A stretch of 64,000 nucleotides of DNA from Methylotenera_A sp044222005 (GTDB lineage Bacteria; Pseudomonadota; Gammaproteobacteria; Burkholderiales; Methylophilaceae). The number at the start of each line of letters is the position of its first letter. Position 1 is the first letter of the stretch. The translations under genes and the position numbers were made by a program. The stretch is taken from NCBI GenBank assembly GCA_044222005.1, contig JBGANY010000002.1:62001-126000 (forward strand), read 5' to 3'. Of this stretch, positions 32,501 through 41,384 are shown in pieces. The notes beneath the pieces are model-generated. The model saw only the letters and a list, made by a program, of their open reading frames with translations, was not told the origin of the DNA and made no database searches.

Positions 32501-33234
32501 TGCTGGATTTTCAACACTATCAAATCGCCTTCACGGCGCACATCCGCAACCCAAAAGCTCATAAAAAACCCGCCGAAGTGCCAGATGCGCGCATGGCGAT
32601 TTACCGGGAAATTGTGTTCAACAATATATTCAGCTCAGTTTCTGCATGCTTCCCTGTGTGTAAAAACATTCTGGGTATTCGTGCCTGGCGCAAACTTGTA
32701 AGGCTGTTTTTTGCACATCACCAAGCCGACAGCCCCATTTTCAGGGAGATCCCGCAGCAGTTTTTGCAGTTTCTAAATGACGTTAAAGATTTGCCAGCGT
32801 ATTTACAGCAGCTAGCGCATTACGAATGGGTCGAGCTGGCAGTTGGCGTGCAACAGACTGAGGTCACTGAACTAAGCAAAGAAATGGATTTATTGAATGA
32901 GCGGCCGATATTAGCGTCAGCTTGCAGGTTGCTGGAATACGAATACGCAGTGCACAAAATCTCCAAACGCCATATCCCAAACACTCCTGAAAAAACCTAT
33001 TTGCTGGTTTTTAGAAATAGTGAACATCAAGTTAAGTTTATTGAGTTAAATGCGATGACGTTTCAATTGCTGGACCTGATTCAAAAAAACGAAATGACCG
33101 GAAAGCAAGCGCTGTCATGGCTTGCAAAAGCCATAAACCATCCGGACACTGATGCAATGATTCGATTTGGAACGGGGATTCTGGCTGATCTGGCGAATCA
33201 GCAAGCAATTACTGGCAGCATCAAAATCAGCTGA
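32497..33234 (+). CDS. bufC: DUF2063 protein, bufferin maturation partner BufC
   Basis: 245 residues. The N-terminal DUF2063 domain (about 1-100: RMAIYREIVFNNIFSSVSACFPV, LVRLFFAHHQADSPIFREIPQQFL) is the MNIO partner that binds the precursor and presents it to the enzyme. The C-terminal part (about 110-245) is an all-helical winged-helix-like domain, as in HvfC. The start overlaps the bufB stop (ATGATG). The 3' end overlaps the convergent DUF1289 gene by eight bases. Confidence 0.9.
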   Translation: MMLDFQHYQIAFTAHIRNPKAHKKPAEVPDARMAIYREIVFNNIFSSVSACFPVCKNILGIRAWRKLVRLFFAHHQADSPIFREIPQQFLQFLNDVKDLPAYLQQLAHYEWVELAVGVQQTEVTELSKEMDLLNERPILASACRLLEYEYAVHKISKRHIPNTPEKTYLLVFRNSEHQVKFIELNAMTFQLLDLIQKNEMTGKQALSWLAKAINHPDTDAMIRFGTGILADLANQQAITGSIKIS

Positions 33235-33412
33235 ATTGCCGCGCTTCGCGCTCGCTCGCCTTGGCCACAACGGCCTGTTTCTGCTGATTGTTCAAATCCC
33301 ACCACTGTTGGATTTCTTCAATCGTGCGGTAACAGCCATAGCAATAGCCTGTGTTTTCGTTCATGCTGCACACGCCGATACAAGGTGACTGTATTTCAAC
33401 TTCGTTTGTCAT
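33227..33412 (-). CDS. DUF1289 small Cys-rich protein
   Basis: 61 residues with four Cys in the DUF1289 pattern (SPCIGVCSMNENTGYCYGCYRT, residues 10-31), a probable iron-sulfur or zinc site. No characterised role; it often sits beside unrelated genes. The ATG immediately follows the secA stop codon (TAAATG), so it is translated by reinitiation on the secA transcript. Its 3' end overlaps bufC. Confidence 0.85.
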   Translation of the reverse strand: MTNEVEIQSPCIGVCSMNENTGYCYGCYRTIEEIQQWWDLNNQQKQAVVAKASEREARQFS

Positions 33413-36151
33413 TTAAGTGAGCGCGCCATGGCATTGCTTGTATTTCTTGCCGGATCCGCACGGGCACGGATCGTTGCGCCCGACTTTAACGCCTTCGCGC
33501 ATAACCGGCTTACCACCTGCCAATTGGGCTTTTTCTTCCTCACTAATATCAGCTGCTGGGTTCGCCAGCGCCTCATCAAAATCCGCATGCTGATATTGCA
33601 CATTAGCCACTTCCTGTGGTTTTTCCACCGCTTCCACATCGTCCTGCGTTTTCACTTGTACCAGCATGGTTATTTTAGTGACTTCGCTTTTTACCGTGTT
33701 AAGCAAAGCCTCAAACAGCAGGAACGCCTCGCGTTTGTATTCCTGTTTTGGGTTCTTTTGCGCATAAGAGCGCAAATGAATGCCCTGGCGCAAATGATCC
33801 AACGCTGCCAGATGCTCACGCCAATGATTATCGATACTTTGCAGCATCACCGCACGCTCAAACTGGCGCATGGTATTTGCGCTGGCAAGCGCCTCTTTGT
33901 CTAAATATGACTTATCAGCTGCCTCAAAAATACGCTCGCGTAGCGTTTCTTCATGCAGATCCGGATTTTCTTCCAGCCACTTGCCCACCGGCAAGTCCAG
34001 GCCGGTTTCTTCTTTAATATCTTTTTCCAAGCTCGGAATATCCCACTGCTCTTCGACGCTGCCAGGCGGAATATGTGTGGCAATCATGTCGGAAAGCACG
34101 TCATAGCGCATTGCACTAATGGTTTCGCCAATATCGGTCGCCTCCAGCAGCTCGTTGCGCTGTTCGTAAATCACCTTGCGCTGGTCGTTGGAAACGTCAT
34201 CAAACTCAAGCAGTTGTTTACGAATATCAAAGTTACGGCCTTCCACTTTGCGTTGCGCGTTTTCAATGGCGCGCGTCACCATGGCATGCTCAATCGCCTC
34301 GCCTTCCGGCATCTTCAAACGCTCCATAATGGCCGAAACACGATCGCCTGAGAATATACGCAGCAATTGATCTTCCAGTGACAGGTAAAAACGGCTGGAG
34401 CCCGGATCGCCCTGACGGCCGGAGCGGCCGCGCAACTGGTTATCGATACGGCGCGACTCATGGCGCTCGGTGCCGATGATATGCAGGCCGCCCGCCGCCA
34501 CGACTGCAGCATGGCGCTGTTGCCATTCCGCTTTAAGCTGCGCAATTTTGCTTTCTTTTTGTGCTTCGCTCAGGCTCTCGTCCATACGCACGGCATGGAT
34601 GTAGGCTTCCGGATTGCCGCCCAGCACAATATCCGTGCCCCGCCCCGCCATATTGGTCGCAATGGTAATCACGCCTGTGCGGCCCGCCTGCGCCACAATA
34701 TGCGCCTCGCGCTCGTGCTGCTTTGCATTAAGTACCTGATGCTCCAGCTTGGCTTTCGTGAGCAGAGCAGAAATCAATTCTGAGTTTTCGATCGAGGTCG
34801 TACCTACCAGTACTGGCTGGCCGATGGCCTGACATTGTTTAATATCCTCGATTACCGCATTATATTTTTCTGCAGCGGTACGATACACTTTGTCCATTGC
34901 ATCCTTACGTAACATGGCGCGATGTGTGGGAATGACGACCGTTTCCAGACCATAGATCTGGTTGAATTCATAAGCCTCGGTATCTGCCGTACCCGTCATG
35001 CCAGAAAGTTTTTTGTACATGCGGAAATAATTCTGGAACGTGATAGATGCCAACGTCTGATTCTCTTTTTGAATCGCCACACCTTCTTTGGCTTCCACGG
35101 CCTGATGCAAGCCATCGGACCATCTGCGGCCTGGCATCATGCGGCCAGAGAATTCGTCCACGATAATAATCTCGCCATCGCGCACTACATAATGCTGGTC
35201 TTTGTTAAACAGGTTTTGCGCGCGCAGCGATGCGTATAAATGATGCACCAGGGTAATATTGGCCGGCTCATACAGGCTGGAACCCTCGGTCAACAAGCCG
35301 GAGCTGGCCAGAATTTCTTCCGCGCGCTCATGCCCTGCTTCAGACATGGTTACGGTCTGCGCTTTTTCATCGACCCAGAAATCACCCGGGCCATCTTCTG
35401 TGGCCTGCTTAGTCAGCTGAAGCGCAACCGCATTGATCTGGTTGTATAAATCAATACTATGTTCTGCCTGGCCGGAAATGATCAGCGGCGTGCGCGCTTC
35501 GTCGATTAAAATCGAGTCCACCTCATCCACCAGCGCATAACTCAGGCCACGCTGCACGCGCTCTTCAGCGGTAAACACCATGTTGTCGCGCAAATAATCA
35601 AAGCCGAATTCGTTATTTGTGCCATAGGTAATATCGGCGGCGTATGCAAGCAGTTTGGCATCGTGCGGCATTTGCGATAAATTAATGCCCACGCTCAGCC
35701 CCAGGAAATTGTAAAGCTTCCCCATCCATTCGGCATCACGCTTGGCAAGGTAATCATTCACCGTGACCACATGCACGCCTTTGCCCGTGATCGCGTTCAA
35801 ATAGACAGGCAGGGTCGCCACCAGCGTTTTACCTTCGCCTGTGCGCATCTCGGCGATCTTGCCTGCGTTAAGCACCATGCCGCCGATCATCTGCACATCA
35901 AAATGACGCATTTCAAGCGCCCGCACACTGCCTTCACGCACAACGGCAAAGGCTTCCGGCAACAGCTTTTCCAGGCTTTCGCCCTGTTGGAAACGCTGCT
36001 TGAATTCTTCCGTTTTGGCACGCAAGGCTTCATCGGACAGCGCTTGCATGACAGGTTCTAGCGCATTGATTTCTTTGACTTTCTGGCTGTATTGCTTAAT
36101 AAGCCTATCGTTACGACTACCGAGAAATTTTCTGAACAACGTGGATAACAT
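33413..36151 (-). CDS. secA: Preprotein translocase ATPase SecA
   Basis: 912 residues, the normal length. Motifs are MRTGEGKTLVA (Walker A, near 105), VDEVDSILIDEART (near 207), GMTGTADTEAYEF, TNMAGRGTDIVLGG and the arginine-finger region GRSGRQGDPG. The C-terminal zinc-binding tail GRNDPCPCGSGKKYKQCHG is intact. SecA drives protein export through SecYEG. It lies in the gene order secA-DUF1289 on the minus strand, with a M23 peptidase gene 161 bp upstream. Confidence 0.98.
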   Translation of the reverse strand: MLSTLFRKFLGSRNDRLIKQYSQKVKEINALEPVMQALSDEALRAKTEEFKQRFQQGESLEKLLPEAFAVVREGSVRALEMRHFDVQMIGGMVLNAGKIAEMRTGEGKTLVATLPVYLNAITGKGVHVVTVNDYLAKRDAEWMGKLYNFLGLSVGINLSQMPHDAKLLAYAADITYGTNNEFGFDYLRDNMVFTAEERVQRGLSYALVDEVDSILIDEARTPLIISGQAEHSIDLYNQINAVALQLTKQATEDGPGDFWVDEKAQTVTMSEAGHERAEEILASSGLLTEGSSLYEPANITLVHHLYASLRAQNLFNKDQHYVVRDGEIIIVDEFSGRMMPGRRWSDGLHQAVEAKEGVAIQKENQTLASITFQNYFRMYKKLSGMTGTADTEAYEFNQIYGLETVVIPTHRAMLRKDAMDKVYRTAAEKYNAVIEDIKQCQAIGQPVLVGTTSIENSELISALLTKAKLEHQVLNAKQHEREAHIVAQAGRTGVITIATNMAGRGTDIVLGGNPEAYIHAVRMDESLSEAQKESKIAQLKAEWQQRHAAVVAAGGLHIIGTERHESRRIDNQLRGRSGRQGDPGSSRFYLSLEDQLLRIFSGDRVSAIMERLKMPEGEAIEHAMVTRAIENAQRKVEGRNFDIRKQLLEFDDVSNDQRKVIYEQRNELLEATDIGETISAMRYDVLSDMIATHIPPGSVEEQWDIPSLEKDIKEETGLDLPVGKWLEENPDLHEETLRERIFEAADKSYLDKEALASANTMRQFERAVMLQSIDNHWREHLAALDHLRQGIHLRSYAQKNPKQEYKREAFLLFEALLNTVKSEVTKITMLVQVKTQDDVEAVEKPQEVANVQYQHADFDEALANPAADISEEEKAQLAGGKPVMREGVKVGRNDPCPCGSGKKYKQCHGALT

Positions 36152-36312
36152 GGAATGACACCGATTTTCCGACTTAAGCGGAAACCTCTAATATAGATTG
36201 GATGAAAAGATTAGTTTTTTATTGATGCTGGTTCTTAATTTAACTCAGTGTTAACTGAGGGCTTTAATTTTTAATTCAAGGGTTGAATATATCTTAAATT
36301 ATTGTCGATAGA

Positions 36313-37215
36313 TTAATTCTTTAGGTATCTTCGTGGATCCAAAGCATTTCCATTGAGCCGAATTTCATAATGCAAATGCGGGCCTGTAGAACGTCCGGTG
36401 CTACCTACCTCTGCTACCACTTGACCCTTAACTACCCGCTCCCCTACATGAACTAATAGTTTAGATGCGTGTGCATAACGCGTTTCTAAACCAGAGCCAT
36501 GCTCGATTTTGACTATATTACCATAATCGGAGGCGTGTTCGGCTGCAGACACAATGCCGTCGGCCGCTGCGCGGATGGGTGTGCCGGTATTTGCCGTAAA
36601 ATCCAGGCCTTCATGAAACGCTTTGTTGCCGTTAAAAGGATCAATACGCCAGCCATAGCTGGATGAATTGAAGGCAGCATTGATAGGACTGCTGTTTGGC
36701 AACATGTCCTTCAGCACACTTTGCTGCAAGATTTTGGCCTCAAGGCCGCTTAAAGAGTCATCGCGCGCATCGACCGCCTGCGTCAACTCCAGAATCGCCG
36801 CTTGCAGATCCGCTTCTGTCATTGGATGTGCATTGATAAGCGGCCCGCCTCTATTGGCTGGCAATAAACTATCAGCCGGCTGTTGATTGGAAGGGGCTGT
36901 TCCTTGCTTATCTTTTTCGCCCGCCAATTTTGCCAGGCGCTGGCTTTGCGCGTCTAAACGCATCATACGCGCCTGTAACTCCCCAAGCTCTTTAGCGTAG
37001 GCGTCCAGATGCACTTGCGATGAAATAATGGAACTTTTAAGATGTGGTGGCAGCAAGGCTTTCATGCCCTGCTCTTTGATATTGCTTTTAGGGGTGATAA
37101 ACAACAAAGTGAGCAAGACAGGCACCAGCACCAAGGCGGCAACCAACATGCCAGCCTGAAGTACCGACAGGCTCTTGGCCTTTGCCATTTTGTTAGAAAC
37201 CAGAATTATATTCAT
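36313..37215 (-). CDS. M23-family (LytM) peptidoglycan endopeptidase
   Basis: 300 residues. One membrane helix (LSVLQAGMLVAALVLVPVLLTLLF, about 16-40) anchors it; a coiled coil follows (about 65-100, LQARMMRLDAQSQRLAKLAG). The M23 domain (about 190-300) has the zinc ligands HEGLD, the second His in YAHASKL and HLHYEIR. M23 enzymes cut peptidoglycan cross-links in the periplasm. It sits upstream of secA and divergent from the DUF721 gene, an order seen in other betaproteobacteria. MNIILVSNK is the expected start. A weak hairpin CTCAGT/ACTGAG (36244-36259) lies downstream. Confidence 0.92.
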   Translation of the reverse strand: MNIILVSNKMAKAKSLSVLQAGMLVAALVLVPVLLTLLFITPKSNIKEQGMKALLPPHLKSSIISSQVHLDAYAKELGELQARMMRLDAQSQRLAKLAGEKDKQGTAPSNQQPADSLLPANRGGPLINAHPMTEADLQAAILELTQAVDARDDSLSGLEAKILQQSVLKDMLPNSSPINAAFNSSSYGWRIDPFNGNKAFHEGLDFTANTGTPIRAAADGIVSAAEHASDYGNIVKIEHGSGLETRYAHASKLLVHVGERVVKGQVVAEVGSTGRSTGPHLHYEIRLNGNALDPRRYLKN

Positions 37216-37265
37216 AGGATAATATTCATTAGGTAATAATTGTCAGTATTCCGATAGAATTCATT

Positions 37266-37706
37266 ATGCGCAAAATTAACACATTGTTTATCGAGAACAG
37301 CCAGCTCAACGCGCTGACCGAGAGCATACATGCACATCAACTCCCCAGGCTGCTTTGGCAAGCGGCTGCACCAAAAATACTGAGTCAGCAAAGCATTGCC
37401 CTCAGCCTGAACAACGGCCAATTAACGGTTTACGCTGACAGCGCAATCATCGCCAGCAAAATCAAACTGACACATGCTAGCTTATTGACTCAATTACAAA
37501 ATATTCAAAAAAACGACCCTTTATTCGGGGAATGTAAAGTTACTGCAATTGTGGTGAAAGTGCAAGTAAAATCTCGCCCCCAACCTGTCATTAAAACACC
37601 GCGAAAGCTATCGACAAACGCTGCAACAAGCCTGAAACAATTGGCTCAGGATCTGGGGGATTCCCCTCTCGCACTAAAACTAAACTCCTTGGCCAGCAAA
37701 GCCTAG
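37266..37706 (+). CDS. DUF721 (DciA-like) protein
   Basis: 146 residues. The N-terminal 95 residues match the DUF721 fold (LPRLLWQAAAPKILSQQSIALSLNNGQLTVYADSAIIASKIK is spread over residues 26-70), followed by a basic, disordered tail (KSRPQPVIKTPRK). DUF721 proteins with this fold include DciA, which loads the replicative helicase; whether this one does is not shown by sequence. It is transcribed away from the M23 peptidase gene. The secA-M23-DUF721 neighbourhood is typical in betaproteobacteria. Confidence 0.7.
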   Translation: MRKINTLFIENSQLNALTESIHAHQLPRLLWQAAAPKILSQQSIALSLNNGQLTVYADSAIIASKIKLTHASLLTQLQNIQKNDPLFGECKVTAIVVKVQVKSRPQPVIKTPRKLSTNAATSLKQLAQDLGDSPLALKLNSLASKA

Positions 37707-37870
37707 AAACAATGTTGCTAGCCCATCTGCAATGTGCTGGCGCAAGTTATTGTCGCGCCCGACTATTAATGCCATAATGCTGCACGTTGTTACAAAAATT
37801 TACAATTTTTTCAACGCTATTTCAGTCAATTACGTTTCAGATTTATATCGATAATAAATAGGGAGAAGTC

Positions 37871-39898
37871 ATGTCAGTCGCACTAATGATCGCCATTGCT
37901 GCCGCAGTGTTAGCAGTGCTGTATGGCGTAGTAATGAGTAAATGGATTACCAGTTTGCCAGCAGGCAATGCGCGCATGCAGGAAATTGCCGGCGCAATTC
38001 AGCAGGGGGCAGCTGCCTACCTGGCACGTCAATACAAGACGATTACAATGGTGGGCATTGTACTTGCGGTGTTAATCGGAATCTTCCTGAGTGTGGATAC
38101 CGCAATTGGCTTCGTATTAGGTGCATTGCTTTCAGGCGCATGCGGCTTTATCGGCATGAATGTTTCCGTAAAAGCCAACGTGCGCACTGCGCAAGCGGCT
38201 ACTAATGGCATCGGCCCAGCTTTAGACGTTGCGTTTAAGGGCGGTGCGATTACCGGCATGCTGGTGGTTGGTCTTGGCTTGCTCGGTGTGACCGGGTTCT
38301 ATGCTTATCTGGGGGCAGAAAATGCAGCGAATCTTGATCCCTTGATTGGCCTGGCATTTGGCTCCTCCCTCATTTCCATCTTCGCGCGTTTAGGCGGCGG
38401 CATCTTCACCAAAGGGGCTGACGTAGGGGCCGACCTGGTAGGTAAAGTGGAAGCGGGTATTCCTGAAGACGACCCGCGCAACCCTGCAGTGATTGCCGAC
38501 AACGTGGGCGATAACGTGGGCGACTGCGCAGGCATGGCAGCTGACTTGTTTGAGACTTACGCGGTAACCATAATCGCAACCATGGTATTAGGCAGCCTGA
38601 TGGTGGCAGAGGCAGGCACAAACGGCGTGATCTATCCATTGCTACTCGGTGCGGTTTCGATTGTGGCTTCAATCATCGGCTGCTTCTTTGTTAAAGCGTC
38701 GCCAGGCATGAAAAACGTGATGCCTGCCCTATACAAAGGCTTGGCGGTAGCGGGCGTGTTGTCACTGATTGCATTCTACTTCGTGACACAATACCTGTTC
38801 CCTAACGGCTTTACCCATGGCGATCATGTGATTACATCAAACGCCTTATTCGGCAGTTGCGCTGTTGGCCTTGTGCTAACCGCCGCATTGGTTTGGATTA
38901 CCGAGTACTACACAGGTACGGATTACGCCCCTGTCAAACACGTGGCACAAGCCTCCACTACTGGCCATGCCACCAACATCATTGCCGGCATTGGCGTTTC
39001 AATGAAATCGACTGCCTTGCCTGTGATTTCAGTATGTATCGCGATTTTTGCGTCTTATCACTTAGGTGGCCTGTACGGCATCGCGATCGCTGCAACTTCC
39101 ATGCTCAGCATGGCAGGCATTGTGGTGGCTTTAGATGCTTACGGCCCGATCACCGATAATGCTGGCGGTATTGCAGAAATGGCCGAGTTGTCAAGTAGCG
39201 TTCGCGACGTAACCGACCCGCTGGATGCAGTTGGCAACACCACTAAAGCCGTGACTAAAGGCTATGCCATTGGCTCAGCAGGTTTGGCCGCATTGGTGTT
39301 ATTTGCTGACTATACGCACAAACTTCAAGGTGCAGGCATTGATGTCAAATTTGATTTAAGCGACCCCATGGTGATTATTGGCCTGTTTATCGGTGGTTTG
39401 ATCCCATTCCTGTTTGCCGCAATGGCGATGGAAGCGGTTGGCCGTGCTGCAGGCGCAGTAGTTGAAGAAGTGCGCCGTCAGTTCCGCGATATCAAAGGCA
39501 TCATGGAAGGCACCGCCAAACCGGAATACGGCAAGGCAGTGGACATGTTAACGACCGCTGCCATTAAAGAAATGATGATTCCATCATTACTTCCAGTCGC
39601 CGTGCCAATCGCCGTAGGTTTATTGCTCGGTCCGGTAGCGTTAGGCGGCTTGCTGATGGGTACGATTGTAACCGGCTTGTTCGTTGCAATCTCCATGTGT
39701 ACCGGCGGCGGCGCGTGGGATAACGCCAAGAAATATATCGAAGACGGCAACCATGGCGGCAAAGGTTCAGATGCGCACAAAGCAGCCGTCACCGGCGACA
39801 CCGTGGGCGACCCGTACAAGGACACCGCTGGCCCAGCCGTGAACCCGTTGATCAAGATCATCAACATCGTGGCCTTGTTGATTGTGCCTTTGCTGTAA
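37871..39898 (+). CDS. hppA: Proton-translocating membrane pyrophosphatase
   Basis: 675 residues with about 16 hydrophobic segments. The pyrophosphate site is conserved: FTKGADVGADLVGKVEAGIPEDDPRNPAVIADNVGDNVGDCAGMAADLFE is the signature region near 180-230. The motif GNTTKAVTKGYAIGS near residue 455 has Lys where K+-dependent enzymes have Ala, which marks the K+-independent H+-pumping class. It hydrolyses PPi to pump protons and saves energy from biosynthesis. GGGAGAAG precedes the ATG. A soluble pyrophosphatase gene lies 2.3 kb downstream. A terminator follows. Confidence 0.95.
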   Translation: MSVALMIAIAAAVLAVLYGVVMSKWITSLPAGNARMQEIAGAIQQGAAAYLARQYKTITMVGIVLAVLIGIFLSVDTAIGFVLGALLSGACGFIGMNVSVKANVRTAQAATNGIGPALDVAFKGGAITGMLVVGLGLLGVTGFYAYLGAENAANLDPLIGLAFGSSLISIFARLGGGIFTKGADVGADLVGKVEAGIPEDDPRNPAVIADNVGDNVGDCAGMAADLFETYAVTIIATMVLGSLMVAEAGTNGVIYPLLLGAVSIVASIIGCFFVKASPGMKNVMPALYKGLAVAGVLSLIAFYFVTQYLFPNGFTHGDHVITSNALFGSCAVGLVLTAALVWITEYYTGTDYAPVKHVAQASTTGHATNIIAGIGVSMKSTALPVISVCIAIFASYHLGGLYGIAIAATSMLSMAGIVVALDAYGPITDNAGGIAEMAELSSSVRDVTDPLDAVGNTTKAVTKGYAIGSAGLAALVLFADYTHKLQGAGIDVKFDLSDPMVIIGLFIGGLIPFLFAAMAMEAVGRAAGAVVEEVRRQFRDIKGIMEGTAKPEYGKAVDMLTTAAIKEMMIPSLLPVAVPIAVGLLLGPVALGGLLMGTIVTGLFVAISMCTGGGAWDNAKKYIEDGNHGGKGSDAHKAAVTGDTVGDPYKDTAGPAVNPLIKIINIVALLIVPLL

Positions 39899-39913
39899 TT
39901 TGGCAACACTGAT

Positions 39914-39938
39914 AAAAAGGCGGCTTCGGCGCTTTTTT
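39914..39938 (+). terminator. Rho-independent terminator after hppA
   Basis: AAAAAGGCG (39914-39922), loop GCTTCGG, CGC plus TTTTTT (39930-39938). The stem includes one G-T pair. The A and T runs make it usable in both directions, matching the convergent LuxR-type gene. Confidence 0.8.
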
Positions 39939-40003
39939 ATTGCCCACACGTGAGAAACGATGCTCTGGAAGCCGCATCCAGCTTACCTTCCAGGGCATGT
40001 CTT

Positions 40004-40549
40004 TTAGGCTTGATGAGGTAAAAGCAGGTCTTCGAGAAAAAATGCTGAGAGTTCAGAGCGCCCGGATACGCCGGATTTGCGGTAAATCGCACGCGCCTGG
40101 TCGCGAATGGTACGCTCGCTGGAATTGCGCACATCGGCAATTTCCTGATGGCTGAGCCCTTTTAACATCAGCATGCCCACTTCTGCCTCTGCCCGAGTCA
40201 GTTGCCAGGTATCGAACTGTTTTTGAATCTGGGCTGCCAAACCGGCGACGAGTTCATGATTGGCCTCGCGCCATTGTTGTGCCTGTTGATTCGCCAATGC
40301 CAGATCTTGTTGAAGCAGGTTAATTCTGGATTGCGCCGTCAAATAGTAAAGCCTGCCAAAATAGGCGATGCCTGCCAGAGAAAACAATAAAATCAGCACT
40401 TCTATCAATAAATGCGTCCAGGCAATGCCATCCTGGTAATCACCCAGCACATCCATTGAGATCAGCACAAACACGACCACACTGAACGCAATGGCCCACT
40501 GGCTGAGCTGTTTGTTATCGTTCAGGTTTTCTTCGTCAAAAATAGCCAT
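40004..40549 (-). CDS. Membrane-tethered LuxR-type transcriptional regulator
   Basis: 181 residues. Two transmembrane helices (about 17-35 and 45-65), then a coiled-coil linker (about 70-115, LLQQDLALANQQAQQWREANHEL) and a C-terminal LuxR HTH (about 120-175: LTRAEAEVGMLMLKGLSHQEIADVRNSSERTIRDQARAIYRKSGVSGRSELSAF). There is no receiver or ligand-binding domain, so the signal is probably sensed by the membrane part. It lies divergent from the cytochrome b561 gene, 100 bp away, and may control it; that is inference. The start MAIFDEENL is supported by its position, no strong ribosome site. Confidence 0.8.
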   Translation of the reverse strand: MAIFDEENLNDNKQLSQWAIAFSVVVFVLISMDVLGDYQDGIAWTHLLIEVLILLFSLAGIAYFGRLYYLTAQSRINLLQQDLALANQQAQQWREANHELVAGLAAQIQKQFDTWQLTRAEAEVGMLMLKGLSHQEIADVRNSSERTIRDQARAIYRKSGVSGRSELSAFFLEDLLLPHQA

Positions 40550-40649
40550 AAATTCTCGTTTCTACGTCGTATGACGGATGCAACTGTTGCAAGTTTAGCG
40601 CAATATGCACATCATGGAAGCTATCCGATAATCTGAAGGGAGAATTGTC

Positions 40650-41342
40650 ATGACAAATGATAAAAGAATTGTAAACGTTTGGGATCCGCTGGTACGCATC
40701 GGGCACTGGACATTGGTGATTGCATTTTTCACCGCCTACTTTACTGAGGATGACTTGATGGAAGTGCACAGTTGGGCCGGATACACCGTGGCTGCCATTG
40801 TGTTGATTCGCATCGTTTGGGGCTTGGTCGGCAGCAAGCATGCGCGTTTTGGCGATTTTATCTACGCGCCGAGCAAAGTATTTGCATATCTCAAAAACCT
40901 GCTGGCGCGCAAGCCGCAGCATTACATTGGCCACAACCCGGCTGGCGGCGCGATGGTGATTGCGTTGTTACTCAGCCTAGGCGCGACCACGTTTACCGGC
41001 ATGAAACTGTATGCAGTGGAAGAAAACGAAGGCCCGTTTGCAATCACCGCACAGCAAGCGCAGACACACACGGATAAAGCCAGCATCATCAGCACTGCCA
41101 ATGCGAAGGAGGAAGAAGATAACGATGCCGATGAGAAATCCGAAGGTGCAAAAAGCGGCCATGTGGTGGATAAGCAGGCAGAAGAATACTGGGAAGAACT
41201 GCACGAAACTTTTGTGAATTTGACCTTGCTCTTGGTGTTTCTGCACATTGGCGGCATCATTTTCTCCAGCATTGTGGACAAGGAAAAACTCGTCAAAGCC
41301 ATGATTACCGGCAAAAAAGAAATTGATGATTCCTATCAGTAA
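40650..41342 (+). CDS. Cytochrome b561-family membrane protein
   Basis: 230 residues with about four membrane helices and candidate heme-binding His residues in VRIGHWTLVI, DLMEVHSWAGY, HIGGIIFSS and FVNLTLLLVFLH. This is the di-heme cytochrome b561/Ni-Fe-hydrogenase b-subunit layout. It would pass electrons in the inner membrane. Between helices 3 and 4 there is a long hydrophilic insert (about 125-190) rich in Glu, Asp and Lys (KEEEDNDADEKSEG), larger than usual. AAGGGAG precedes the ATG. The VIT-type transporter follows after 42 bp. Confidence 0.85.
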   Translation: MTNDKRIVNVWDPLVRIGHWTLVIAFFTAYFTEDDLMEVHSWAGYTVAAIVLIRIVWGLVGSKHARFGDFIYAPSKVFAYLKNLLARKPQHYIGHNPAGGAMVIALLLSLGATTFTGMKLYAVEENEGPFAITAQQAQTHTDKASIISTANAKEEEDNDADEKSEGAKSGHVVDKQAEEYWEELHETFVNLTLLLVFLHIGGIIFSSIVDKEKLVKAMITGKKEIDDSYQ

Positions 41343-41384
41343 TCGCGCGGTTATAATGCTTAAAATTACCGACAAGGACGCATC

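Noticed and set aside
33413..36151. Several 70-130-codon plus-strand frames inside secA
   Set aside because: They are antisense shadows of a strongly conserved gene and have no family resemblance.
38857..39159. Cys/Arg-rich 100-codon frame inside hppA
   Set aside because: Shadow of the membrane pyrophosphatase in another frame; composition unlike a real protein.
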